The position numbers and the translations under genes are program-made. Below the pieces are notes generated by a model. It worked only from the letters and a program-made list of their open reading frames with translations. It had not been told where the DNA came from and made no database searches. From Aestuariimicrobium soli (lineage in GTDB: Bacteria; Actinomycetota; Actinomycetes; Propionibacteriales; Propionibacteriaceae), in NCBI RefSeq assembly GCF_051192575.1, contig NZ_JBPJSQ010000003.1, positions 186,001 to 250,000 on the forward strand: 64,000 nt of DNA. Reading direction: 5' to 3'. Within the stretch, counting starts at the first letter, position 1, and the number at the start of each line of letters is the position of its first letter. Positions 41,748-51,563 of the stretch are shown piece by piece.

Positions 41748-43817
41748 ATGCTGCGCACCCTCGGTAGCTGGATTCGCTACCCGATCATCATCGCCCTGGT
41801 GATGCTCGCGGCCGCGATCCCGGCGTGGTGGAAGGCCAATCGCCACGACACCGGCACCCGCACGAGCGCCGACAACTTCGTGATCAACTCCTTCGTCGGC
41901 GACTACACCCCGGTGGTGCGCTCCGACGGCACCACCGACCTCGAGGTGCGAGAGGAGTTCGTCGTCACCTTCGCCAACGACGAGACCAACCACGGCATCG
42001 TCCGCTTCATCCCCACCGGGTACCAGGACCACACCACCCCGATCGGCACGGTCACCGTGACCGGACGAGTGACGACCACCCGACCCTACGAGCCGGACGA
42101 CCCCCAGGTTGGCACCCCCGACTACCAGGTCAGCCGCGAGGACGGGGTCGTGGTGGTGCGCATCGGCAGCGCCACCCGGTATGCCGTCGCCGGCGAGCAC
42201 CAGACCTACCAGCTGTCGTACACCATTCGCGACGTCGCCCTGAATGCCCCTGACCGGTCGCGCCAGCAGCTCTACGTCGACACCATCGGCACCCGCTGGC
42301 GGCAGCCCGTCGAGTCGCTCACCGCCCGCATCCACCTCGGTGGCGACCTGGCTGCGGCCACCGACGGTTCGCTCGCCTGCTACCGCGGAGCCGAGGGCAG
42401 CACCGACACCTGCGCCATCTCGCGCTCCGGCGACACGGTGACCGCCTCGACCAGCGACCTCGAGCCGGGCGAGCAGCTGACCTGGGCCGTGGGCTTCGCC
42501 AACGGCACCTTTGAGCGGGCCTACACGCCGTCGACCCAGGTCGATGCCCTCGGGCTGCTCGGCCGGTGGTGGGTGTGGTTGGTGCCGGCCGCCGGGCTGC
42601 TGGCCCTCGCCGTGCAGGAGGCCCGCCGCGCCTGGTTCCACCACGTCGGACGACCGAAGGTGATCGTCACCCAGGTCACCCCTCCCGAGGGCGTGCCGGT
42701 GTTCGCGTCGGCCGACATCATGGGCCGCGAGGCGCTCGGGCCCGCCGCCATGCTGATGGACCTGGTCGTCCGCAAGGTGTCGACCATCACCTCGGACGAA
42801 CCGGCCGCCGCCCCCGACGCCGGCGCGGGTCACCCCACCGATCGGGAGCGGCTGTCGTGGTGGCAGCGCCGGAAGTTGCGGAAGTCCCTGGTGCTCGAGA
42901 CGGGCGACCTCACGCAGGCCTTCCCCGATGAGTTGGAGCGCGCGGCCACGGCGGCACTGTTCGGGGGAACGGTGCCGGTGAACCGCGACGACGAGGCGTG
43001 GGAGCCTGCGGCCCAGGACGAGTACCGGGCCGGGATCGTCGTCGACCGCGGTTGGCGCGACTGGCCCCCGAACAGCCCGGCGCATTTCATGCCCGTGTTC
43101 GTGTGCCTGTACCTCACGGCCGGCATCACCGTCTTCGCCTCGGGGCTGCTGGGCACCCCGTTCTGGGTGTACGTCGCGCTCGCGGTGGTGGGGGTGGTGG
43201 CGCTGGTCGCGTCGATCTACCGCACCCCCTACAAGGGTCGGCTGACGGACGAGGGCCGTGCCGTGCGCGACCACCTGCTGGGGCTGCGGCAGTTCATGAC
43301 GCTGGCCGAGACCGAGCGCATCCAGTGGTTGCAGAACGTCGTCGACGCGCCGCGCGAGAACGCGCAGGTCACGCTGTACGAACCGCTGCTGCCCTACGCG
43401 CTCATCTTCGGCATCGAGAAGACGTGGGCCCAGGTGATCGGCGAGCAGTTGCGGGCGGCGCCCGACCTGGCCGGCCCCGACGGGTCGTGGGCCGCCCAAC
43501 TGGCGGGCTGGGGTGGGTCGTACTCCGACCTGACCTCGGCGATGACGTCGAGGCGCAGGCGTCATCACTACGTCGACAACGACGCCGGACGCGGTCTGTT
43601 CTCGAGCATGCACGAGCGGGCCGCGCAGTCGGCCAGTGACTTCGGTGAGGGCCTGTCGCAGTTCGCCAGCGACCTCAACGAGCTGAGTTCCTCCAGCAAC
43701 GACGGCACCAGCTCCAGCTGGTCGTCCTCGTCGTCGAGGAGCTCGCGCGGTGGCGGCTCAAGCGGCGGCGGACGCTCCGGTGGTGGTGTCGGCGGTGGCG
43801 GCGGCGGGGGCTGGTGA
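41748..43817 (+). CDS. DUF2207 membrane protein with Ser/Gly tail
   Basis: 689 aa. One N-terminal helix (residues ~8-25), then a ~210-residue extracytoplasmic beta-rich domain with the DUF2207 start (VREEFVVTFANDETNHGIVRFIP). A second helix lies near 265-285 and two more near 450-490, then a soluble region with YEPLLPYALIFGIE. The last ~45 residues are almost only Ser and Gly ending GGGW, a frequent feature of this family. Role unknown; envelope location is inferred. Confidence 0.83.
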   Translation: MLRTLGSWIRYPIIIALVMLAAAIPAWWKANRHDTGTRTSADNFVINSFVGDYTPVVRSDGTTDLEVREEFVVTFANDETNHGIVRFIPTGYQDHTTPIGTVTVTGRVTTTRPYEPDDPQVGTPDYQVSREDGVVVVRIGSATRYAVAGEHQTYQLSYTIRDVALNAPDRSRQQLYVDTIGTRWRQPVESLTARIHLGGDLAAATDGSLACYRGAEGSTDTCAISRSGDTVTASTSDLEPGEQLTWAVGFANGTFERAYTPSTQVDALGLLGRWWVWLVPAAGLLALAVQEARRAWFHHVGRPKVIVTQVTPPEGVPVFASADIMGREALGPAAMLMDLVVRKVSTITSDEPAAAPDAGAGHPTDRERLSWWQRRKLRKSLVLETGDLTQAFPDELERAATAALFGGTVPVNRDDEAWEPAAQDEYRAGIVVDRGWRDWPPNSPAHFMPVFVCLYLTAGITVFASGLLGTPFWVYVALAVVGVVALVASIYRTPYKGRLTDEGRAVRDHLLGLRQFMTLAETERIQWLQNVVDAPRENAQVTLYEPLLPYALIFGIEKTWAQVIGEQLRAAPDLAGPDGSWAAQLAGWGGSYSDLTSAMTSRRRRHHYVDNDAGRGLFSSMHERAAQSASDFGEGLSQFASDLNELSSSSNDGTSSSWSSSSSRSSRGGGSSGGGRSGGGVGGGGGGGW

Positions 43818-43875
43818 TCAGGAGTAACCTGAAACCAGATTCCACGTCCCCACACGTCAGTTCGCAGGAGGACCC

Positions 43876-44988
43876 ATGCGCGTCATCGGTGCCGTGCTCG
43901 AGACCATCGGGGCCCCGGCCCCCTTCGCCGACTCCCAACCGCTGACGGTGGGGGAGCTCGACCTCGCCGATCCCGGACCCACCGAGGTGCTGGTCGAGAT
44001 CGAGGCGGCCGGCCTGTGCCACTCCGACCTGTCGGTGGTCGACGGCAATCGTCCGCGGCCGGTGCCGATGCTGCTGGGCCACGAGGCGGCCGGAGTCGTC
44101 CGCGCGTTCGGCGACCAGGTGACCGACCTGCGTGAGGGGCAGCGGGTGGTGCTCACCTTCCTGCCCCGGTGCGGTGAGTGCGAGGCGTGCGCCACCGATG
44201 GGCTGCGGCCCTGCTCGGCCGGCAGTGCCACCAACAATGCGGGCGAACTGCTCGCCGGCGGGCGCCGATTGAGCCGCGACGGCGAGCCGGTGCACCACCA
44301 TCTGGGGGCCTCGGCCTTCGCCACCCACGCGGTCATCGACCGCCGCTCCATCGTGCCGGTCGACGACGACGTGCCGCCCGAGGTGGCCGCCCTGCTGGGC
44401 TGCGCGGTGCTGACCGGCGGGGGAGCGGTGCTCAACGTCGGGCGCCCGGTGGCCGGCGACACCGTCGTGGTCGTCGGTCTGGGCGGGGTCGGCATGGCCG
44501 CGGTGCTCACGGCCAAGGCCATCGAGGGCGTGCGGGTGGTCGCCGTCGACCAGGTGCCCGAGAAGGTGGCGCTGGCCCGTGACCTGGGGGCGGACGAGGC
44601 CGGGTCGTCCGATGAGCTGGCAAGGGTCGATGGGGCGGGCATCAAGGGCCGCGTGGTCATCGAGGCTGCCGGCCACCCACGGGCCCTGGAGGCGGCGATC
44701 GCCATGACCGCTCCCGGCGGCATGACCATCACCGTGGGGCTGCCGCACCCCGATGCCCGGGCGTCGATCTCGCCGCTGGGATTCGTGGCCGAGGCGCGCA
44801 GTCTGGTCGGTAGTTACCTCGGCTCGGCGGTGCCCAGCCGCGACATTCCACGGTTTGCCGACCTGTGGCGCCAAGGTCGGCTGCCCGTCGAGAAACTGAT
44901 CTCGGGGCACCTGCGCCTCGACGAACTCAACGCCGGGCTCGACCGGCTCGCGTCGGGGCAGGCGCTCCGGCAGATCATTCGTCCGTGA
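43876..44988 (+). CDS. Zinc-dependent alcohol dehydrogenase (MDR family)
   Basis: 370 aa. Catalytic zinc region ECGLCHSD-like (AAGLCHSDLSVVDG) and GHEAAGVV. The structural zinc site CGECEACATDGLRPC has all four Cys. NAD-binding motif GLGGVGMAAVLTAKA. Oxidises an alcohol to aldehyde; the aldehyde dehydrogenase 28 bp downstream would finish the conversion to acid. The Shine-Dalgarno AGGAGG is strong. Substrate not deducible. Confidence 0.9.
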   Translation: MRVIGAVLETIGAPAPFADSQPLTVGELDLADPGPTEVLVEIEAAGLCHSDLSVVDGNRPRPVPMLLGHEAAGVVRAFGDQVTDLREGQRVVLTFLPRCGECEACATDGLRPCSAGSATNNAGELLAGGRRLSRDGEPVHHHLGASAFATHAVIDRRSIVPVDDDVPPEVAALLGCAVLTGGGAVLNVGRPVAGDTVVVVGLGGVGMAAVLTAKAIEGVRVVAVDQVPEKVALARDLGADEAGSSDELARVDGAGIKGRVVIEAAGHPRALEAAIAMTAPGGMTITVGLPHPDARASISPLGFVAEARSLVGSYLGSAVPSRDIPRFADLWRQGRLPVEKLISGHLRLDELNAGLDRLASGQALRQIIRP

Positions 44989-45016
44989 CCCGCGCGGCCA
45001 CCAGAGAGGTACTGAC

Positions 45017-46390
45017 ATGACGACGTTCGACGTGCTCGACCCGGCCACGCTCCAGGTGCTGCGGTCGCTGCCCGACCAGGGGGCGGACGACGCGACCCGC
45101 GCCGTCGACGCGGCCGCTGCCGCGCTGCCCGGCTGGCGCGAGACGGCACCCCGGGAACGTTCCGAGGTGCTGCGCCGCACCTTCGAGTTGATGCTGCGTG
45201 ATCGCGACCGGTTGGCGGCGCTGATCTCGTCGGAGAACGGCAAGTCGACCGCCGATGCCACCGCCGAGGTCACCTACGCCGCGGAGTTCTTCCGCTGGTT
45301 CTCCGAGGAGGCGGTGCGCTCCGAGGGTGACTGGACGACGGCCCCCGCGGGCGGCACCCGCACCCTCGTGCGGCAGGTGCCGGTGGGGGTGGCGGCGCTG
45401 GTCACGCCGTGGAACTTCCCCGCGGCGATGGCCACCCGCAAGATCGCCCCGGCCCTGGCAGCGGGCTGCACCGTGGTGCTGAAGCCGGCGGCCGAGACCC
45501 CGTTGACGGCGCTGGCGGTGGCCGAGCTGCTGGCCGAGGCCGGGGTGCCCGAGGGCGTGGTCAACCTCGTCTGCACGACCGACGCCGAGACGGTGGTCGG
45601 CACCTGGCTGCGCGACCCGCGCGTGCGCAAGCTGTCGTTCACCGGGTCGACGGCGGTCGGTCGCCACCTGCTCGCGCAGGCCTCGGAGCGGGTGCTCAAC
45701 TGCTCGATGGAACTGGGCGGGAACGCCCCGGTGGTGGTCTGCGCCGACGCCGATCTCGACCAGGCCGTCGAGGGCACCATGGTCGCCAAGTTCCGCGGCG
45801 GCGGCCAGGCCTGCACGGCCGCGAACCGGCTGTTCGTGCACGAGGCGGTCGCCGACGAGTTCGTGGCCCGCCTCGCCGAGCGGGTGTCGGCGCTGACGGT
45901 GGGGCCGGCGTCGTCCGGGTGTGCCATCGGGCCGGTGATCTCGGCGAAGGCCCGCGACACCATCACCGCCGTGGTCGACGAGGCCGTCGCCGCCGGCGCC
46001 GTCGTCGCCGGCGGGGCCGCCCTGCCCGAGGGCGAGGGGTGGTTCGTCCGCCCGATCGTGCTCGACCACGTGCCCGCCGACGCGCGGGTGGTCGCCGAGG
46101 AGGTCTTCGGCCCGATCGCGTCGGTGGTCAGGTGGTCGAACGAGGACGACCTGCTCACCCACGTCAACGGCACCGAACTGGGGCTGTCGGCCTACGTGTT
46201 CGCCGAGCTGGGGCACGCGTTGCACCTGGCCGAACGCATCGAGGCGGGCATGGTGGGCATCAACCGCGGCCTGGTCAGCGACCCGGCGGCACCGTTCGGC
46301 GGCATGAAGCAGTCGGGGTTGGGGCGCGAGGGCGCCCGCGAGGGGCTGCGCGAGTTCCAGGAGACGCAGTACTTCTCCATCGCCTGGTGA
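45017..46390 (+). CDS. NAD(P)-dependent aldehyde dehydrogenase, succinate-semialdehyde type
   Basis: 457 aa. Catalytic C266 in GGGQACTAANR; the general base Glu is in MELGGNAPVVV; cofactor motif FTGSTAVGRHLL. The overall match is to GabD-like succinate-semialdehyde dehydrogenases, but the alcohol dehydrogenase partner suggests another aldehyde may be used. The C-terminal GGMKQSGLGREGAREGL is typical. Probably one operon with the preceding gene. Confidence 0.9.
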   Translation: MTTFDVLDPATLQVLRSLPDQGADDATRAVDAAAAALPGWRETAPRERSEVLRRTFELMLRDRDRLAALISSENGKSTADATAEVTYAAEFFRWFSEEAVRSEGDWTTAPAGGTRTLVRQVPVGVAALVTPWNFPAAMATRKIAPALAAGCTVVLKPAAETPLTALAVAELLAEAGVPEGVVNLVCTTDAETVVGTWLRDPRVRKLSFTGSTAVGRHLLAQASERVLNCSMELGGNAPVVVCADADLDQAVEGTMVAKFRGGGQACTAANRLFVHEAVADEFVARLAERVSALTVGPASSGCAIGPVISAKARDTITAVVDEAVAAGAVVAGGAALPEGEGWFVRPIVLDHVPADARVVAEEVFGPIASVVRWSNEDDLLTHVNGTELGLSAYVFAELGHALHLAERIEAGMVGINRGLVSDPAAPFGGMKQSGLGREGAREGLREFQETQYFSIAW

Positions 46391-46512
46391 CGCCTGAGTA
46401 ACCCCCCCGAGTAAAACCCTCCGCGCAACACCCCAGGGGCCGCCGCACACCCCGCTGGTAGGCTCGGCCACGCTTCGGCACCGTCTCCCAGCCCCGTGAC
46501 TCAAGGCAGGCA

Positions 46513-48597
46513 ATGAAGAACCTCCAGAAGGCCTTCCGCGGTCCACTCGTGTGGATCCTGATCGCCGTCATGCTGATCGTGCTCGCGGTCAACCTGGCCA
46601 CCCGCACCACCGGGGTCGAACAGATTCCCACGTCGCAGGCCGTCGCCATGATCAATGGCAAGGAGAAGCTGAAGGAAGTCGTTCTCACCGATGGCGAGCA
46701 GTCCATCGAGATCACGGGTGCCGACAACAAGCACTACCGCTCGGTGTGGGTGGGCAACCAGTCCGAGCAGTTGGTGGAGCGGCTCAACGCGCGCATCGCC
46801 GACAAGTCGCTCGAGAGCTGGCAGGGCAAGAACCCGCAGCCGAGCTTCTGGACGTCGCTGCTCTACAACTTCCTGCCGTTCCTGCTGCTCATCGTCGGCT
46901 TCTTCGTCGTGATGAACCTGGTGCAGGGCGCCGGCGGTGGCCGCGGCGTGATGGGCTTCGGCAAGTCGCGGGCCAAGGTCGCCACCAAGGACACCCCGCA
47001 GACCACGTTCTCTGACGTCGCCGGTTGTGAAGAGGCGATCGAGGAACTGCAGGAGATTCGCGACTTCCTCGCCGACCCGCCCAAGTTCCAGCGCGTCGGC
47101 GCCAAGATTCCCAAGGGTGTGCTGCTCTACGGCCCGCCCGGCACCGGCAAGACCCTGCTGGCCCGCGCCGTCGCCGGTGAGGCCGGCGTGCCCTTCTTCT
47201 CGATCTCGGGTTCCGACTTCGTCGAGATGTTCGTCGGTGTGGGCGCCAGCCGTGTGCGCGACCTGTTCGAGCAGGCCAAGGCCGCCGCCCCCGCCATCGT
47301 CTTCATCGACGAGATCGATGCCGTCGGACGACACCGCGGCGCCGGCACCGGTGGCGGGCACGACGAGCGCGAGCAGACCCTCAACCAGCTGCTCGTCGAG
47401 ATGGACGGCTTCGACGTGCGCGGCGGCGTGATCCTGATCGCGGCCACCAACCGTCCCGATGTGCTCGACCCGGCCCTGCTTCGTCCGGGACGATTCGACC
47501 GCCAGATCGGCGTGGAGGCCCCCGACATGGCGGGCCGGGCGCAGATTCTCAAGGTGCACGCCAAGGGCAAGCCGATGGACGAGTCGGTCGACCTGGCCTC
47601 GGTCGCGCGGCGCACGCCCGGCTTCACCGGCGCCGACCTGGCCAATGTGCTCAACGAGGCGGCGCTGTTGACCGCGCGCCTCAACCTGCCGCTGATCGGC
47701 AACCGCGAGTTGGACGAGGCCATCGACCGCGTGCTGATGGGCCCGCAGAAGCGCACCCGCCTGATGAACGAGCACGAGCGGCTCGTCACCGCCTACCACG
47801 AGGGTGGGCACGCCCTGGTGGCCGCCGCGATGCCGGCGACCCGCAACAACGTGCAGAAGCTGACCATCCTGCCCCGCGGGCGCGCCCTCGGCTACGCCAT
47901 GGTGATGCCCGACCAGGACAAGTACTCCCAGTCGCGCGGTGAACTGCTCGACCAGATGGCCTACATGATGGGTGGCCGCGCAGCCGAGGAACTGATCTTC
48001 GGCGACCCGACCACCGGCGCCGGCAACGACATCGAGAAGGCCACCAAGGTGGCCCGCGCGATGGTCACCCAGTACGGCTTCTCGAACTCGCTGGGGGCGA
48101 TCACCCTGGGCGGAGGCGAGCAGGAACCCTTCCTGGGCATGGCCGGCACGGGCCGCACCGTCGACTACTCCGACGCCACCGCCCGCACCATCGACGAGGA
48201 GATGGCCGCCTTCCTCGAGGCCGCCCACCAGGAGGCCTTCGACGTGCTCAAGGAGAACCGCGACGTGCTCGACGTGCTGGTGCGCGAGGTCTTCGAGAAG
48301 GAGACCCTGCAGAAGGCCGAGGTGGAGCGCATCTTCGCCGACCTCAAGCGTCGCCCCGAGCGTGAGAACTGGACCGGATCGTCCCTGCGGGTGCCGTCGG
48401 AGATTCCGCCGATCGACCCGCCGAAGTCGGCCGAGCTCGCCGCCGGCCCCACCGACGAGGTGCCGCCGGGCGGCATCCAGCTGCCCCCGGGGCAGCCGGG
48501 CTCGTCCGACCTGCCCCCGGGAGCCTCGGGTGACGGTCACGGCGGCTGGGAGGCGCCCGGCTGGGAGGGTCCGCAGGGGCCCACCCCGACGCGCTGA
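46513..48597 (+). CDS. ftsH: ATP-dependent zinc metalloprotease FtsH
   Basis: 694 aa. Membrane-anchored AAA+ protease that degrades misfolded membrane proteins and regulators. Two transmembrane helices (~11-30 and ~115-135) flank a periplasmic-side domain. Walker A GPPGTGKT at 207-214, Walker B FIDEIDA, SRH region RPGRFDRQ, and zinc site HEGGH at 429-433. The C-terminus is a Pro/Gly-rich tail, as in mycobacteria. Followed 6 bp later by folE, the usual actinobacterial order. The 122-bp region before it shows only a TAGGCT hexamer. Confidence 0.97.
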   Translation: MKNLQKAFRGPLVWILIAVMLIVLAVNLATRTTGVEQIPTSQAVAMINGKEKLKEVVLTDGEQSIEITGADNKHYRSVWVGNQSEQLVERLNARIADKSLESWQGKNPQPSFWTSLLYNFLPFLLLIVGFFVVMNLVQGAGGGRGVMGFGKSRAKVATKDTPQTTFSDVAGCEEAIEELQEIRDFLADPPKFQRVGAKIPKGVLLYGPPGTGKTLLARAVAGEAGVPFFSISGSDFVEMFVGVGASRVRDLFEQAKAAAPAIVFIDEIDAVGRHRGAGTGGGHDEREQTLNQLLVEMDGFDVRGGVILIAATNRPDVLDPALLRPGRFDRQIGVEAPDMAGRAQILKVHAKGKPMDESVDLASVARRTPGFTGADLANVLNEAALLTARLNLPLIGNRELDEAIDRVLMGPQKRTRLMNEHERLVTAYHEGGHALVAAAMPATRNNVQKLTILPRGRALGYAMVMPDQDKYSQSRGELLDQMAYMMGGRAAEELIFGDPTTGAGNDIEKATKVARAMVTQYGFSNSLGAITLGGGEQEPFLGMAGTGRTVDYSDATARTIDEEMAAFLEAAHQEAFDVLKENRDVLDVLVREVFEKETLQKAEVERIFADLKRRPERENWTGSSLRVPSEIPPIDPPKSAELAAGPTDEVPPGGIQLPPGQPGSSDLPPGASGDGHGGWEAPGWEGPQGPTPTR

Positions 48598-48603
48598 GGC
48601 GTG

Positions 48604-49179
48604 ATGGCCGAGATCGACCAGGCCCGCATCGAGGCGGCCGTCCGCGAGATCCTGCTCGCCGTCGGGGAGGACCCCGACCGCGAGGGTCTGCGCGAGACGC
48701 CCGCCCGGGTGGGCCGCGCCTACGCCGAGATCTTCGCCGGTCTGCACGCCGACCCCGCCGAGTTGTTGGCCACCACCTTCGACGTCGACCACGACGAGAT
48801 GGTGATGGTGCGCGACATCGAGGTGTGGAGCGTCTGCGAACACCACCTGCTGCCCTTCACGGGCGTGGCCCACGTGGCCTACCTGCCTGCGGGCAACGGC
48901 CGGGTGACCGGCTTGAGCAAGCTGGCGCGGCTGGTCGACCTGTTCGCCAAGCGACCCCAGGTGCAGGAACGGCTGACGGCGCAGATCGCCGATGCGCTGG
49001 TGACGCACCTGCACGTCAACGGCGCGCTGGTGGTGGTCGAGGCCGAGCACCAGTGCATGACGATGCGCGGGGTGCGCAAGCCCGGCGCGCGCACCATCAC
49101 CTCGGCCGTGCGCGGGCGCATGCGCGAGGCCGCCACCCGCGCCGAGGCGATGGCGCTGATCAACTCCGTGCGGCGATGA
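48604..49179 (+). CDS. folE: GTP cyclohydrolase I
   Basis: 191 aa from ATG 48604 (GTG 48601 directly before it is an alternative). First enzyme of folate synthesis, GTP to dihydroneopterin triphosphate. Zinc ligands are in CEHHLLPF and in the EHQCMTMRGV motif; substrate-binding GLSKLARLVD is present. The stop overlaps the folP ATG (ATGA), starting a tight folE-P-B-K cluster. Confidence 0.97.
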   Translation: MAEIDQARIEAAVREILLAVGEDPDREGLRETPARVGRAYAEIFAGLHADPAELLATTFDVDHDEMVMVRDIEVWSVCEHHLLPFTGVAHVAYLPAGNGRVTGLSKLARLVDLFAKRPQVQERLTAQIADALVTHLHVNGALVVVEAEHQCMTMRGVRKPGARTITSAVRGRMREAATRAEAMALINSVRR

Positions 49180-50018
49180 CGCGCACCCTGGTGATGGGGA
49201 TTCTGAACGTCACCCCCGACAGTTTTTCCGATGGCGGACGATGGGCCGCTCCCGCCGCCGCCCTCGACCACGCCCGGGCCATGCTTGATGACGGCGCCGA
49301 CCTGATCGACATCGGCGGAGAGTCGACCCGACCCGGCTCGACCCGACCCGAGGTCGCCGAGGAACTGCGCCGGGTGATCCCGGTCGTCGAGGCGGTGGCC
49401 GCGCTGGGCGTCACGGTGTCGGTCGACACCATGCGTGCCGAGGTCGCCCGGGCGGCGGTCGAGGCGGGTGCCGGCATCGTCAACGACGTCTCGGGCGGGC
49501 TGGCCGATCCGCAGATGCTGGCCACCGTCGCCGCCCTGCAGCACACGCACCCGGGGGTCGACTACGTGGCGATGCACTGGCGCGCCCACGGTTCGGTGAT
49601 GAATGACGAGGCCCACTACGACGACGTAGTCGCCGACGTCACCCGCGAGCTGCTGGCCCGCCGCGACGCCGCCGTGGCCGCCGGCATCGACCCGGCGCGC
49701 ATCGTGCTCGACCCGGGCTACGGCTTCTCGAAGAACTCAGACCAGAACTGGACCCTGCTCGCGGCGAACGCCTCGTTCCTCACCCACGGCCACCGCGTGC
49801 TCGTCGGGGTCAGCCGCAAGCGGTTCCTCGGGGAGTTGCTGGCCACCGACGCGGGCCCTCGTCCGCCCGACCAGCGCGACGCCGCCACCGCCGCCCTCAC
49901 CGCCTTGTGCGCCGCCCAGGGGGTGTGGGCCGTGCGCACCCACGAGGTGCGGGCCCAGCGCGATGCCGTCGAGGTGGCCGCGCGGCTGGCCGCCGGGGGC
50001 GTCACGGGCGTCCGGTAG
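49176..50018 (+). CDS. folP: Dihydropteroate synthase
   Basis: 280 aa. Joins p-aminobenzoate to the pterin; the target of sulfonamides. Motif MGILNVTPDSFSDGG at the N-terminus, DIGGESTRPGS loop, DPGYGFSKN, and LVGVSRKRFLGEL. The SRK and DSFSD regions look wild type for the drug-binding site by eye. Overlaps folE by 4 bp. A 16-bp tandem duplication lies just after the stop. Confidence 0.97.
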   Translation: MTRTLVMGILNVTPDSFSDGGRWAAPAAALDHARAMLDDGADLIDIGGESTRPGSTRPEVAEELRRVIPVVEAVAALGVTVSVDTMRAEVARAAVEAGAGIVNDVSGGLADPQMLATVAALQHTHPGVDYVAMHWRAHGSVMNDEAHYDDVVADVTRELLARRDAAVAAGIDPARIVLDPGYGFSKNSDQNWTLLAANASFLTHGHRVLVGVSRKRFLGELLATDAGPRPPDQRDAATAALTALCAAQGVWAVRTHEVRAQRDAVEVAARLAAGGVTGVR

Positions 50019-50025
50019 TGTCGCC

Positions 50026-50057
50026 AGCGCACGTCAACGAGAGCGCACGTCAACGAG
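50026..50057 (+). repeat. 16-bp tandem duplication in the folP-folB gap
   Basis: AGCGCACGTCAACGAG twice in a row, ending 18 bp before the folB start, adjacent to its Shine-Dalgarno. Confidence 0.85.
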
Positions 50058-50075
50058 ATGGGGAGGGGTGAGGGC

Positions 50076-50444
50076 ATGGGTGAGCCGGTGACCATTCGGC
50101 TCGACGGTGTCTCGGGGCTGGGCCGGCACGGCTGGTTCGACTTCGAACGCCGCGAACCGCAGGTGTTCATCGCCGATGCCCTGCTACGGGTCGACTGTGA
50201 CACCGACTCGGACGACTTGGCTGGCACCGTCGACTACGGTGAGGTTGCCACTCGTCTGCAGCGCCATCTCAGCGGCGAGCCGGTGAACCTGATCGAGACC
50301 CTCGCCGCCCGCATCGCCGCCGACCTCGTCACCCTGCCCCGGGTGCGTGAGGCCGAGGTGACCGTGCACAAGCCCCACGCCCCCTTATCGACCCCGTTCA
50401 CCGATGTCGCGGTGACCGTCACGAGGAGTAGCCATGGTGATTGA
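50076..50444 (+). CDS. folB: Dihydroneopterin aldolase
   Basis: 122 aa. Cleaves dihydroneopterin to hydroxymethyl-dihydropterin. Family start GVSGLGRHGWFDFERREPQ, YGEVA with the conserved Tyr, NLIETLA, and VHKPHAP carrying the catalytic Lys. ATG 50076 follows GGGAGGGGTGAGGG; the in-frame ATG 50058 is inside the Shine-Dalgarno region. Overlaps folK by 11 bp. Confidence 0.95.
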   Translation: MGEPVTIRLDGVSGLGRHGWFDFERREPQVFIADALLRVDCDTDSDDLAGTVDYGEVATRLQRHLSGEPVNLIETLAARIAADLVTLPRVREAEVTVHKPHAPLSTPFTDVAVTVTRSSHGD

Positions 50445-50973
50445 CGTCGACACGCTGGGAAACCTGCGTCCCATCTCGAAGGTGGTCTTCAGTCTCGGGT
50501 CGAACGTGGGCGACAGCCTCGAGATCCTACAGTCGGCCATCAACGAACTGGCCACCACCCCCGACCTGATCCCGGTCGACATCAGCTCCGTCTACCGCAC
50601 CGTTCCGGTGGGCGAGGTGATCGACCAGGACGACTTCTACAACCTGGTGCTGGTCGCCGAGTCGACGCTCGAACCGATGACCCTGCTGGAGCGGGCCGAG
50701 GCCCTCGAGAGCGCCTTCGGTCGCGTGCGCGACGTGCCCGGCGGACCCCGCACCCTCGACATCGACCTGGTCATGGTCGGCAAGCGTGAACGCATCGACG
50801 ATCGCCTGACCCTGCCCCACCCGCGCGCCCACGAGCGTGCGTTCGTGCTGGTGCCCTGGCTCGAGGCCGACCCGCTGGCCGAACTGGCGGGCCACGGTGC
50901 GGTCGCCGACCTGGTTGCCGGGCTCGACACCTCGGTCGTCAGCAAGATCGACGAGCGCGTCGACCTGCCGTGA
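50434..50973 (+). CDS. folK: 2-amino-4-hydroxy-6-hydroxymethyldihydropteridine diphosphokinase
   Basis: 179 aa. Pyrophosphorylates the pterin for FolP. FSLGSNVGDS near residue 20, then PRTLDIDLV and LPHPRAHERAFVLVPW, the family signatures. The start lies 11 bp inside folB and the end overlaps the DUF3180 gene by 4 bp. Confidence 0.96.
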   Translation: MVIDVDTLGNLRPISKVVFSLGSNVGDSLEILQSAINELATTPDLIPVDISSVYRTVPVGEVIDQDDFYNLVLVAESTLEPMTLLERAEALESAFGRVRDVPGGPRTLDIDLVMVGKRERIDDRLTLPHPRAHERAFVLVPWLEADPLAELAGHGAVADLVAGLDTSVVSKIDERVDLP

Positions 50974-51488
50974 CCCGCGTCTTCGACGACGAACCGGACG
51001 AGCGCCCGTCCCCCGACGAGGACGCTCCCGGCGACGGCGACCAGCACTCGCCCGGTCTCGGGCCCACCACCTGGTTCCAGTTCGCGGTGGCGGTGCTGGT
51101 GGGCGGTGTGGTCGGTTGGTTCGTGGTCGAGACCATGACCTCGTTGCACCAGGTGGTGCCGGTGACGCCCTGGGTGATGTCGGTGCTGATGGCGGCGTTG
51201 GGCGTGCTGGTCGGGTTCTATGCCCGCCGGCGGGCCCGCGCCCACATGGATGCCCACCCCGACCGCGCGGCCTCGATGGGGGTCTTCCTGCTCGCGCTCG
51301 GCAAGACCATGATCTTCACCGGTGCGCTGCTGGCCGGCGGTCACCTGGTCTACGCCCTGCTCAATCTGGGTCATTGGGCGATCCCGATGCCCCGGCAGCG
51401 GGTGATCTTCGGTTCGGTGGCCGTGGTGGCCTCGCTGGTGCTCGCGGCCGGCGGGTGGTTGGCCGAGCGGGCCGCTCGTGCCAGCTGA
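50970..51488 (+). CDS. DUF3180 membrane protein
   Basis: 172 aa, GTG start overlapping folK (GTGA). A ~30-residue acidic lead, then four transmembrane helices. The GKTMIFTGALLAGGHLVYAL stretch is typical of the actinobacterial DUF3180 protein that always follows folK (Rv3605c-like). Function unknown; synteny suggests co-expression with the folate cluster. Confidence 0.88.
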   Translation: MTRVFDDEPDERPSPDEDAPGDGDQHSPGLGPTTWFQFAVAVLVGGVVGWFVVETMTSLHQVVPVTPWVMSVLMAALGVLVGFYARRRARAHMDAHPDRAASMGVFLLALGKTMIFTGALLAGGHLVYALLNLGHWAIPMPRQRVIFGSVAVVASLVLAAGGWLAERAARAS

Positions 51489-51550
51489 GAGCTTCTGGGG
51501 TTCTCGAGATTCCCCGGCTTGTCCGTACGGGTTTTGTCGCACTGCGGCCG

Positions 51551-51556
51551 TATCAT
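51551..51556 (+). promoter_or_regulatory. -10-like element of the coiled-coil gene
   Basis: TATCAT, 7 bp before the GTG at 51564; leaderless spacing. Confidence 0.45.
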
Positions 51557-51563
51557 GTGACCC

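Noticed and set aside
46501..49050. 849-codon antisense frame over ftsH and folE
   Set aside because: Opposite two well-recognised genes; no domain or start context.
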